Source of the DNA: Leptobacterium flavescens
Lineage (GTDB): Bacteria; Bacteroidota; Bacteroidia; Flavobacteriales; Flavobacteriaceae
Assembly: GCF_010671605.1 (NCBI RefSeq)
Contig: NZ_JAABOO010000002.1
Location: 806,001-870,000, forward strand
DNA length: 64,000 bases
Direction: 5' to 3'
Under the pieces are notes generated by a model, which worked only from the letters and a program-made list of their open reading frames with translations, was not told the DNA's origin and ran no database searches. Both the position numbers and the translations under genes were made by a program. The number at the start of each line of letters is the position of its first letter. Position 1 is the first letter of the stretch. Shown piece by piece: positions 29,976 to 37,491 of the stretch.

Positions 29976-30253
29976 AAATAATTAATAACGATCAGAACTG
30001 TGTTTAGGAACAAACTAATCAACAGCAAATTAAAGACAATTTTTGTTTTTAACTGCGCCAGGATAGCCGCATTGTAAAACATACATACACAAACACAAAG
30101 AAATAATTGCACAAGGAAAAAAGGTCTGTCATTATTTTGCAGGATATACATTGCAGCCACAGATCCCAGGCAACTCTGAAGGATAATGGTCAGCGGAATA
30201 TACATCATATAGTTCTCCCTGAACTTAGCCAGGTATTGATGATAATATGTCAT
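29972..30253 (-). CDS. Small three-helix membrane protein, coupled to the globin
   Basis: The 93-residue protein has three predicted hydrophobic helices (about 17-35, 45-68, 73-91) and no recognised domain. The second helix contains LFLCVCVCMFYNA with three cysteines, which could bind metal or be redox active, by inference. It precedes the group III globin gene with a four-base ATGA overlap. The FNR-like palindrome at 30313-30326 sits about 60 bases upstream. A partner role for the globin (membrane docking or electron transfer) is plausible but unproven. Confidence 0.75.
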   Translation of the reverse strand: MTYYHQYLAKFRENYMMYIPLTIILQSCLGSVAAMYILQNNDRPFFLVQLFLCVCVCMFYNAAILAQLKTKIVFNLLLISLFLNTVLIVINYL

Positions 30254-30297
30254 TGCAATTTTTATTTTTTAATTTCACATTACAAAATTGCCCTTGT

Positions 30298-30305
30298 TAT
30301 CTTTG
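30298..30305 (+). promoter_or_regulatory. -7 box for the Crp/Fnr gene
   Basis: TATCTTTG matches TAnnTTTG. The start site would be near 30312, directly before the FNR-like palindrome, so bound protein would block elongation or initiation here. This supports ATG 30333 as the true start. Confidence 0.5.
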
Positions 30306-30312
30306 TTATTTT

Positions 30313-30326
30313 ATGATCCAAATCAT
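30313..30326. promoter_or_regulatory. FNR/CRP-like operator ATGATccaaATCAT
   Basis: The core TGAT-N4-ATCA is a perfect match to the FNR/CRP-type half-site arrangement. The full palindrome is five bases each side. It lies in the 79-base gap between the globin operon and the Crp/Fnr gene. A candidate -7 box for the leftward operon (minus strand CAATTTTG, 30283-30290) puts the palindrome centre about 41 bases upstream of transcription start, the class II activator position. Confidence 0.65.
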
Positions 30327-30332
30327 ATACAA

Positions 30333-30920
30333 ATGATCGCTTTTGAAATTCTAAATAACTATCCCTTTACCGAGAGATCCTACAGCAAAGGACAATTGAT
30401 CTTCGAAGAAGGAGGTACTTCTAATTTTTACTATCAGATCAAAAACGGGGAAATAAAAATGTTCAACCTGAGCCCGGAAGGGAAGGAATTTGTTCAGGGA
30501 TATTTTAAAGACGGGCAAAGTTTTGGAGAACCTCCCCTGTTGGGAAATTTTAATTACCCGGCCAGCGCCATAGCCACCAGAGACACTGTTCTCTATATCC
30601 TTCCGCGGGAAAAATTCCTCGATCTTTTAAAAGAAAACCCGGAAGCACATTTGCAGTTAACGGCCAATTTATGCAACAGGATACACTATAAGGCAACGAT
30701 CGTTAAGGAAGTTTCGGTCTATCCGCCGGAGCACAGGATACTAACATTGCTGAACTTTCTCAAAACAGAATCGGGAAAAGAAGATATTTATGAAGTGAAT
30801 CTTACCCGCCAGCAGATTTCCGAACTGACGGGCTTAAGGGTAGAAACGGTAATCAGGGCTGTAAAAAAGTTAGAGCAGCAGAAAAAATTATCTATAAAAG
30901 ACAGGAAGATCTATCTCTAA
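30333..30920 (+). CDS. Crp/Fnr family transcriptional regulator
   Basis: The 195-residue protein has a cyclic-nucleotide-binding-type effector domain (about 15-110) with GQLIFEEGG and DGQSFGEPPLL, and a C-terminal winged helix (about 145-190), VNLTRQQISELTGLRVETVI. The N-terminal cysteines of oxygen-sensing FNR are absent, so sensing is not by a classic iron-sulfur cluster; a heme or NO-sensing DNR/NnrR-like role fits the neighbouring globin. I chose ATG 30333 because the in-frame ATG at 30288 would precede the promoter box. It is divergent from the globin operon. Confidence 0.9.
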   Translation: MIAFEILNNYPFTERSYSKGQLIFEEGGTSNFYYQIKNGEIKMFNLSPEGKEFVQGYFKDGQSFGEPPLLGNFNYPASAIATRDTVLYILPREKFLDLLKENPEAHLQLTANLCNRIHYKATIVKEVSVYPPEHRILTLLNFLKTESGKEDIYEVNLTRQQISELTGLRVETVIRAVKKLEQQKKLSIKDRKIYL

Positions 30921-30939
30921 ATATGTTTATTTTAGCCAC

Positions 30940-31713
30940 ATGTTAACACTCAGCATACTCGGAGCGGGTAATGTAGCCACCCATTTGTTCGAGGCCTTTT
31001 CCTCATCGCAGGATATCAGGCTGTTACAGTGGTTCGGTAGAGATAAAAAACACATCGAAAAATACAAGGACAAGGTAGATGTAACCGAGGAGTTATCGGA
31101 CTTAAAACCGGCAGATGTGTATATCGTGGCTATTTCCGATGATGCGATTGGTCCTTTTTCCGAGACGCTTCCCTTTAAAAACAGCCTGGTGGCACATACT
31201 TCGGGGAGTGTTGATATCAATGCTTTGGATAGTAAACACAGAAGAGGGGTCTTTTATCCTCTCCAGACACTCTCCAGGGGTAAAAAAACCGATTTTAATA
31301 ATATCCCGCTTTGCCTGGAAGCCGAAAAGAAAGAGGATCTTGATACCCTTAAAACACTGGCGGAAGCTATTTCCCAAAAAATATATGAGGTAAACAGTGA
31401 GCAACGAAGATCGATGCACCTGGCAGCAGTGTTTGTCAATAATTTTGTGAATCACCTCTATCAGATCGGGAGTGATATCTGCCATTTTAACGATCTGAGT
31501 TTTGAGATCCTTCAACCTTTGATTGAGGAGACTTCCAAAAAAATAAAAGAACTGCCCCCCTATGAGGCGCAGACCGGTCCTGCCAAAAGAGGCGATGCCA
31601 AGACCATAGAAAAACAATTGTATATGCTGGAAAACTCTTTCCCGCAATATACCGAACTATATAAAACACTTACTTCATCAATTTTATCAGCACATGGAGG
31701 AAAAAAGCTATAA
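30940..31713 (+). CDS. DUF2520 Rossmann-fold protein (putative NAD(P)-binding)
   Basis: The 257-residue protein begins LTLSILGAGNVATHLFEAF, an NAD(P)-binding dinucleotide fold (GxGxxA/G) at residues 6-11. It then shows a ProC/6-phosphogluconate-dehydrogenase-like layout: IVAISDDAIG near 65, HTSG near 88 and an all-helical C-terminal half from about 140 (HLAAVFVNNFVNHL). This is the Rossmann-like and DUF2520 pair. Members are unassigned oxidoreductases. It overlaps the next gene by 20 bases, so the operon starts here or at the regulator 19 bases upstream. Confidence 0.85.
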   Translation: MLTLSILGAGNVATHLFEAFSSSQDIRLLQWFGRDKKHIEKYKDKVDVTEELSDLKPADVYIVAISDDAIGPFSETLPFKNSLVAHTSGSVDINALDSKHRRGVFYPLQTLSRGKKTDFNNIPLCLEAEKKEDLDTLKTLAEAISQKIYEVNSEQRRSMHLAAVFVNNFVNHLYQIGSDICHFNDLSFEILQPLIEETSKKIKELPPYEAQTGPAKRGDAKTIEKQLYMLENSFPQYTELYKTLTSSILSAHGGKKL

Positions 31714-32224
31714 GGAATACCTGGAACATATAACCACTTTTGTTTTTGATGTAGACGGGGTATTGACCGATGGAACTATTATCGTAACTACAGACGGGCA
31801 AATGCTCCGCAATATGAATATCAAAGATGGCTATGCTATTAAAACCGCGGTAGATAAAGGCTATAATGTCTGCATCATTTCGGGAGGAAATAACGAAGGG
31901 GTACGCCAACGTCTCAAAGGGCTGGGAGTAACCGATATCTATCTTGGAATTAGCCATAAGACCGAACAACTGGATGAGTACTTTGATATTTACGGGATTA
32001 AGGCCGAAAATGTGCTTTATATGGGCGATGATATTCCCGACCTGCCGCCCATGCAGATGATAGGCCTGCCCTGCTGCCCTCAGGATGCAGCTCCGGAAAT
32101 AAAGAACATCAGTAAATATATTTCACATAAAAAAGGCGGAAAAGGATGTGCCCGCGACGTAATAGAACAAGTACTTAAGGTACAGGGAAAATGGAATAAC
32201 AATTTTGAAGCCGATTACAACTAG
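31694..32224 (+). CDS. kdsC: KdsC-like HAD phosphatase
   Basis: The 176-residue protein matches KdsC, the C0-type HAD enzyme without a cap, which releases phosphate from 3-deoxy-D-manno-octulosonate 8-phosphate for lipopolysaccharide core synthesis. The nucleophile motif DVDGVLTDG is at residues 19-27 and the Mg site GDDIPDLP is near 116. IISGGNN near 62 is the middle HAD motif. Its ATG lies 20 bases inside the preceding DUF2520 gene. Substrate is inferred from family; related YrbI-type sugar-acid phosphatases would look similar. Confidence 0.82.
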   Translation: MEEKSYKEYLEHITTFVFDVDGVLTDGTIIVTTDGQMLRNMNIKDGYAIKTAVDKGYNVCIISGGNNEGVRQRLKGLGVTDIYLGISHKTEQLDEYFDIYGIKAENVLYMGDDIPDLPPMQMIGLPCCPQDAAPEIKNISKYISHKKGGKGCARDVIEQVLKVQGKWNNNFEADYN

Positions 32225-32227
32225 CTC

Positions 32228-33151
32228 ATGATGCGATTCCTGAATCTTATCCGTTATCCGAATCTGATCATTATCGGGCTTACCCAGGTTTTGTTCAAGC
32301 ATTTCCTTATCGATTCCTTTTTTCGGGAAACAGCCCTGAGTAATATGGAATTCGGGATGCTCGTTCTGGCTACCTTATGTATAGCCGCAGGCGGAAACAT
32401 CATTAACGATATTCAGGATCAGGAGATAGATCAGGTAAACAGACCCGCAAAACGAATTGTCGGGAGATCGATAAGTGAAAAGCAGGCAAACAATGCTTAC
32501 CTCATCCTCACATTTGCAGGGGTTGCCCTCGGGTTTTATATTTCCAACCTTATCGGAAAATCGGGATTTGCCGTTCTCTTTGTGATGATTGCCGGCCTGC
32601 TCTATTTTTATGCAACTACCATCAAACAGATCCTGATAATCAACAATCTTCTGGTTTCCCTTCTGGTAGCAGCAAGTATCCTTATCATAGGTATTTTTGA
32701 CGTTCTACCACTCATTTCGGAGACCAATGAATATGTGGTTAAATACCTCTTCCGCATCCTGCTGATCTATTCGGCATTTGCCTTCTTTATTAATTTTATG
32801 AGGGAGATCATCAAGGATATTGAAGATGTAGACGGCGATTATACCCATGGCATTCGTACTCTCCCCATTATCCTGGGAAAAGAGCGGACGGTAAAAGTGG
32901 TTTGTACATTAAGCCTGCTTCCGCTGGCCGGGGTCTTTTATTTTGTATACACCTATCTCTTTGAAAACCGCATCCTTGTTATTTATTTTCTCTTCCTGCT
33001 GATGGCACCTCTCTTCTATTTCCTTTTTTCGGGTTGGGAAGCCAAAAAGAGAAAAGATTTTGCTACATTGAGCATGATATTAAAATTGCTTATGGTGTTT
33101 GGGGTGCTTTCCATAATCCCGGTTCATTATTATATTTTAAAAGGAATATAG
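32228..33151 (+). CDS. UbiA family prenyltransferase, geranylgeranylglyceryl-phosphate-synthase-like
   Basis: The 307-residue membrane protein has eight to nine hydrophobic helices and both aspartate motifs of UbiA enzymes: NDIQDQEIDQVNRP near 59 and DIEDVDGDYTHGIRTLP near 198. The first binds the prenyl diphosphate through Mg. In Bacteroidota this branch is often annotated as geranylgeranylglycerol-phosphate geranylgeranyltransferase, an archaeal-lipid type activity; ubiquinone/menaquinone or heme prenyl transfer are alternatives. It lies between kdsC-like and maf genes, and maf starts on the base after its stop. Confidence 0.88.
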   Translation: MMRFLNLIRYPNLIIIGLTQVLFKHFLIDSFFRETALSNMEFGMLVLATLCIAAGGNIINDIQDQEIDQVNRPAKRIVGRSISEKQANNAYLILTFAGVALGFYISNLIGKSGFAVLFVMIAGLLYFYATTIKQILIINNLLVSLLVAASILIIGIFDVLPLISETNEYVVKYLFRILLIYSAFAFFINFMREIIKDIEDVDGDYTHGIRTLPIILGKERTVKVVCTLSLLPLAGVFYFVYTYLFENRILVIYFLFLLMAPLFYFLFSGWEAKKRKDFATLSMILKLLMVFGVLSIIPVHYYILKGI

Positions 33152-33739
33152 ATGTTGCACGAAGAGCTAAAAGGCTACCATATCATCCTGGCATCAGGTT
33201 CGCCCAGAAGGCAACAGTTTTTCAAAGACCTGGGCCTGGATTTCGAGATCCGTTTAAAAGAAGTTGAAGAGATCTATTCGGATCGCCTGAGAGGCAGTGA
33301 TATTTCCGATTACCTGGCGCAGATAAAAGCCTTACCTCTTAGAGAGGAATTAAAGGAAAAAGAGATCCTGATCACATCAGATACCATTGTATGGTCTGAA
33401 GGCAAAGCCCTGGGTAAACCCAAAAACCGGGAGGACGCCTTTAATATGATCCGGTCGCTCTCCAACAATTCTCATGAAGTGATCACCTCGGTATGTTTTA
33501 CCACCAAAAACGCTCAAAAAACGGTCAACGCCATCACAAAAGTCTACTTTAAGGAATTGAGTGATGAAGAGATATGGTTCTATGTAGATCAATTCAAGCC
33601 TTTTGATAAGGCCGGAGCCTACGGCATTCAGGAATGGATAGGTTTTATAGCCGTAACTAAAATTGAAGGCTCCTATTTTAATGTTATGGGACTCCCTACG
33701 CATCTTGTTTATAAAACGTTAAGGAGTATGGTAAGCTAA
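33152..33739 (+). CDS. maf: Maf-type nucleotide pyrophosphatase
   Basis: The 195-residue protein matches Maf: ILASGSPRRQQFFKDLGL (residues 10-27, the SxSPRR substrate loop), ITSDTIVWSEGKALGKPKN (near 70, catalytic Asp and Lys) and GAYGIQEW near 148. Maf proteins hydrolyse non-canonical or methylated nucleoside triphosphates such as dTTP, UTP, m5UTP or pseudo-UTP, cleaning the nucleotide pool. Its ATG follows directly on the stop of the UbiA gene, so translation is coupled. Confidence 0.95.
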   Translation: MLHEELKGYHIILASGSPRRQQFFKDLGLDFEIRLKEVEEIYSDRLRGSDISDYLAQIKALPLREELKEKEILITSDTIVWSEGKALGKPKNREDAFNMIRSLSNNSHEVITSVCFTTKNAQKTVNAITKVYFKELSDEEIWFYVDQFKPFDKAGAYGIQEWIGFIAVTKIEGSYFNVMGLPTHLVYKTLRSMVS

Positions 33740-33750
33740 GGGCTTTTCAA

Positions 33751-33758
33751 TACTTTTG
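33751..33758 (+). promoter_or_regulatory. Putative -7 box for the lipoprotein gene
   Basis: TACTTTTG matches TAnnTTTG and would start transcription near 33765. This supports ATG 33783 over the in-frame ATG at 33756. Confidence 0.45.
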
Positions 33759-33782
33759 AATAACCATCTAAAAAGATCCAAA

Positions 33783-34730
33783 ATGAAATTCGCAAAATAT
33801 ATTTTACCGGCTTCTGTATTTATGGCCATAGTTATCCTGGCCTGTTCCAATACCACCAAAAAAGAAGTTGCAAAAAACGATACCAAAACCGAAGATATTA
33901 AGGTTTCTGCTGAAAATCCTAAAAAAAATCTTTCTGAAGAATTTAAAAAATACTGGTATGCAGGAGAAGCAGAGCTTACCTCCTATCAGATCGAGCAGGC
34001 CCGTTACGGAGAACTCAGAGACGGAAAGGCCGTACTTGTTTTTGTAACCGAAGACTTCCTCCCAGATGTACAGGTTAAGGCAGACAGGAGAAATCCAGAC
34101 AATGTACCCGTTTTAAAACTGAACAGTACTAAGAATTATTTGACCGGTGTATATCCCTATTCCATTATGACCAGTACTTTTTACCCGGTTTCGGATAATC
34201 GTCATGCCATTAAAGTATCTAACAGTGTTCAGGAATGGTGCGGGCATGTGTATTCTCAGTTAAACAACCGGAAAAAGTTTGAGGTGAGCTCCCATTCGTA
34301 TTTTGAAGGGGAAGCTGATAAGGATTTTTCAATAGAAAAAGGCATCCTGGAAAACGAACTTTGGGCTAAGATCAGGATCAACCCTGACGGACTACCAACG
34401 GGTGAACTAAATATCATCCCTTCTCTTGAATATTCCAGGTTGAGGCATAAAGAATTAAAAGCCTATAAAGCTATCGCTTCCATCGAAGAAAAAGGAGCCT
34501 TAAAAGTTTATCGAATAGAATATCCCGAACTGGGAAGAACACTGAGTATAGAGTTCGGTGCCGCTTTTCCTTTCCAGATAGAAGGATGGACAGAATCCTT
34601 TAAAAGCGGATTCGGACCAAATGCCAAAACCCTTACCTCTACGGCAAAGAAAATAAAGTCGATAAAAAGCCCGTACTGGAGAAAGAACTCCAATGCAGAC
34701 CTGGCTTTGAGGGACAGTCTGGGTATCTGA
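33783..34730 (+). CDS. Lipoprotein, uncharacterised
   Basis: The 315-residue protein has a clear lipobox ILAC (Cys21) and an NTTKKEVAKNDTKTED tether. The body has YWYAGEAELTSYQ and EWCGHVYSQLNNR, regions I associate with a conserved Bacteroidota lipoprotein family often sitting next to maf and sometimes mislabelled as a septum-formation protein. I see no enzyme motif. It lies 43 bases after maf, and may use its own promoter box. Function unknown. Confidence 0.8.
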   Translation: MKFAKYILPASVFMAIVILACSNTTKKEVAKNDTKTEDIKVSAENPKKNLSEEFKKYWYAGEAELTSYQIEQARYGELRDGKAVLVFVTEDFLPDVQVKADRRNPDNVPVLKLNSTKNYLTGVYPYSIMTSTFYPVSDNRHAIKVSNSVQEWCGHVYSQLNNRKKFEVSSHSYFEGEADKDFSIEKGILENELWAKIRINPDGLPTGELNIIPSLEYSRLRHKELKAYKAIASIEEKGALKVYRIEYPELGRTLSIEFGAAFPFQIEGWTESFKSGFGPNAKTLTSTAKKIKSIKSPYWRKNSNADLALRDSLGI

Positions 34731-34816
34731 AATCTCACTTATAAAAGGGTCTGAAGCAGGAGAATGAAAAGCTGTTAAAGAAACTTTAAAAGAAGAGCTA
34801 AGATGGCTATTCTTAG

Positions 34817-34824
34817 TATATTTG
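34817..34824 (+). promoter_or_regulatory. Putative -7 box for the PIG-L gene
   Basis: TATATTTG matches TAnnTTTG. The start site would be near 34831, which supports ATG 34851 over the in-frame ATG at 34803. Confidence 0.45.
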
Positions 34825-34850
34825 GTGCAACTCTAATAAAAAACACCAGT

Positions 34851-37382
34851 ATGAGAAAGTCTATACTTCTGCTCATTATTTTTCTATTTAATTTTTCGGT
34901 TCAGGCGCAGGCTCCTAAAAAACTATCTTCTACAGAGATCTATGAAGCCGTTCAAAAACTCAACTTTCTGGGAACTGCCCTTTATATTGCGGCACATCCC
35001 GACGATGAGAACACCCGTCTGATTGCTTATCTGGCCAACAATATCAAAGCCAGAACAACCTATCTTTCCCTGACCAGGGGTGATGGAGGTCAAAACCTTA
35101 TCGGTACCGAATTAAGAGAACTCCTCGGGGTTTTAAGAACAGAAGAACTTCTGGCAGCAAGACGTGTAGACGGAGGAGAACAGCTATTTACCAGGGCCAA
35201 TGACTTTGGTTTTTCCAAACACCCGGATGAGACTTTAAGTATCTGGGATAAAGATGCGGTTCTAAGCGATGTGGTACTGGCCATAAGAAAGCTAAAACCC
35301 GATGTAATTATCAACAGGTTCAACCATCGTACTCCGGGAACTACACACGGACATCATACTACTTCTGCTATTTTAAGTGTAGAGGCTTTCGATATTGTAA
35401 ACGATAAAAATGTATATCCCGAACAACTTAAATATGTAGATACCTGGCAACCCAAAAGACTTTTCTTTAACACCGGTTGGTGGTTCTACGGAAGCAGAGA
35501 AAACTTTGATAAAGCAGATAAGACCAATCTCGTCTCTGTAGATGTGGGAGTATATTACCCTCTAAAAGGTCTTTCCAATAATGAAATAGCCTCTATTGCC
35601 AGTAGTCAACACCTTTGCCAGGGCTTCGGAAGGGTTTCCTTTAGAGGAAGCCAGGAAGAATGGGTGGAATTGCTGAAAGGTGATGCGCCGAAAGACAAGA
35701 CCAACCTTTTTGAAGGGATCAATACCACATGGACCAGAGTTAAGGGCGGACAGGCAGTTAAATCCATTATGGACGGAGTGGAAAAGAATTTTAATTTTAA
35801 CGATCCTTCCTCACACCTTCCGGAACTGCTCAAGGCTTATGATCTTATCCAGAAGCTGGAGAATAAGCACTGGAGGGATCTGAAATCAAAAGAAATAAAA
35901 AGGATCATAGAAGCGGTAACAGGTTTATATCTGGAAGCTGTAGCAAATCAGTCCTCAGCTGCACCGGGGGAGAAAGTAACAATTAACCTGGAAGCGCTGA
36001 ACAGAAGCAGCCAGAAAATTGTCCTTAAGTCGGTAGAGCTATCCGGATACAACCAGAAAACGAATCCCGGACAAATTCTGCAGGATAACAAACGTTGGAA
36101 TGAAAGACTGGATTTTTCCATTGCAGCCGATGCAAAGTATACAGCTCCCTACTGGTTAGAAAGCAAAGGGTCTTTAGGTACGTATAAAGTAGATGATATC
36201 ATGCTGAGAGGGCTTCCCGAAACACCAAGAGCGATCTCGGTAAGGTTTACCCTGCAGATCGGGAATACAGACATAAGCTTTGATAAAGACCTGGTCTTTA
36301 AATACGGAAACCCTGCCAAAGGAGAGATCTACGAGCCTTTCGAGATACTTCCTCCGGCTACGGCAAGTATGGCAGATAAGGTAACCATCTTTGCCGATGC
36401 CAATCCAAGAGAATTTCCGGTAAAAATAAAAGCGGGTAAATCCAATCTTAACGGAACCGTTTCTCTATCCTATCCTGCCGGATGGAAAGTAAGCCCGGAG
36501 CGAATAGATTTTTCAATTGCCCAGAAAGGCGATGAAAAAACAGTTGTGTTTACGGTTAGTCCTCCGGATAATGAAAGTGAAGGTTATATCAATCCGGTTA
36601 TCGAAACAGAAGGTCGTAACTATTCCAAAGAACTTATAGAAATTAATTACGATCATATACCAAAGCAATCCGTATTGCTTCCGTCAGAAGCTAAAGTGGT
36701 TCGCCTCAATATTGAGAAAGCCGGTGAGAACATAGGTTATATTGTTGGTGCAGGTGATGGTGTTCCGGAAAGTCTGAAACAAATAGGTTATAATGTTGTT
36801 ACCATACAACCCGAAGATATTGAAGAAGGTACCCTCGAAAAATACGATGCTATCGTAGTGGGGATCCGTGCCTACAATGTTGTACAATCGCTTAGGTTCA
36901 AGCAAAAATTCCTGTTGGAGTATGTGAATGACGGAGGAAATCTCATCATCCAGTACAATACCGCCAGGAGAAATGGCCTGGGTATCGATAACCTGGCCCC
37001 GTATGATCTGCAGTTATCCAGAGACAGGGTAACCGATGAGAATGCAGAAGTACGCCTGCTGGCCAAAAAGCATTCCCTCTTAAACTTCCCTAATAAGATC
37101 CAGGAAACGGATTTTGACGGATGGGTACAGGAAAGAGGCCTGTATTTCCCGAATAAATGGGGAAGTGAATTTACAGCGGTCCTTTCTATGAACGACAAGG
37201 GAGAGAATGCTAAAGACGGGAGCTTACTTGTAGCTCCTTACGGAAAAGGTCATTATATTTATACCGGTCTGAGTTTCTTCAGGGAACTTCCTGCGGGAGT
37301 ACCCGGTGCATATAAGCTTTTTGCCAATATGCTGTCTATCGGGAAAACCAAAATAGAAAAAAGAGAAAACATAAAAGGATAA
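34851..37382 (+). CDS. Exported PIG-L family deacetylase with long C-terminal region
   Basis: The 843-residue protein has a signal peptide (residues 1-20, ending VQAQ). The first 290 residues form a PIG-L/LmbE deacetylase: AAHPDDENTR (zinc His49, Asp51, Asp52) and GTTHGHHTT near 167 with further histidines. Beta-sandwich segments follow (about 360-620), then a Rossmann-like part (about 620-840, VVGIRAYNVV and GGNLIIQYNTAR) resembling glutamine-amidotransferase-like or ThuA folds without a visible catalytic triad. Export makes it periplasmic, unlike BshB1; it likely removes N-acetyl groups from a glycan. A micropeptide gene starts four bases after its stop. Confidence 0.85.
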   Translation: MRKSILLLIIFLFNFSVQAQAPKKLSSTEIYEAVQKLNFLGTALYIAAHPDDENTRLIAYLANNIKARTTYLSLTRGDGGQNLIGTELRELLGVLRTEELLAARRVDGGEQLFTRANDFGFSKHPDETLSIWDKDAVLSDVVLAIRKLKPDVIINRFNHRTPGTTHGHHTTSAILSVEAFDIVNDKNVYPEQLKYVDTWQPKRLFFNTGWWFYGSRENFDKADKTNLVSVDVGVYYPLKGLSNNEIASIASSQHLCQGFGRVSFRGSQEEWVELLKGDAPKDKTNLFEGINTTWTRVKGGQAVKSIMDGVEKNFNFNDPSSHLPELLKAYDLIQKLENKHWRDLKSKEIKRIIEAVTGLYLEAVANQSSAAPGEKVTINLEALNRSSQKIVLKSVELSGYNQKTNPGQILQDNKRWNERLDFSIAADAKYTAPYWLESKGSLGTYKVDDIMLRGLPETPRAISVRFTLQIGNTDISFDKDLVFKYGNPAKGEIYEPFEILPPATASMADKVTIFADANPREFPVKIKAGKSNLNGTVSLSYPAGWKVSPERIDFSIAQKGDEKTVVFTVSPPDNESEGYINPVIETEGRNYSKELIEINYDHIPKQSVLLPSEAKVVRLNIEKAGENIGYIVGAGDGVPESLKQIGYNVVTIQPEDIEEGTLEKYDAIVVGIRAYNVVQSLRFKQKFLLEYVNDGGNLIIQYNTARRNGLGIDNLAPYDLQLSRDRVTDENAEVRLLAKKHSLLNFPNKIQETDFDGWVQERGLYFPNKWGSEFTAVLSMNDKGENAKDGSLLVAPYGKGHYIYTGLSFFRELPAGVPGAYKLFANMLSIGKTKIEKRENIKG

Positions 37383-37386
37383 ACCT

Positions 37387-37488
37387 ATGCTCAATAAATT
37401 TGTCTGGAGAAAAAGCTATACTGTGGTTCTTATAGCTAATCTCATCTACATACTTATTTTTTATTTTATAATGACCGGAAACCGATAA
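37387..37488 (+). CDS. 33-residue membrane micropeptide
   Basis: A short reading frame encodes MLNKFVWRKSYTVV and then a hydrophobic run LIANLIYILIFYFIM, ending TGNR. That is one transmembrane helix with a basic N-terminus (WRK) and a positive tail. Its ATG is four bases after the PIG-L stop and its TAA is three bases before the symporter ATG, the spacing of a true operon member and not random noise. No family is recognised. A role as a small subunit of the symporter is inference. Confidence 0.65.
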   Translation: MLNKFVWRKSYTVVLIANLIYILIFYFIMTGNR

Positions 37489-37491
37489 TCC

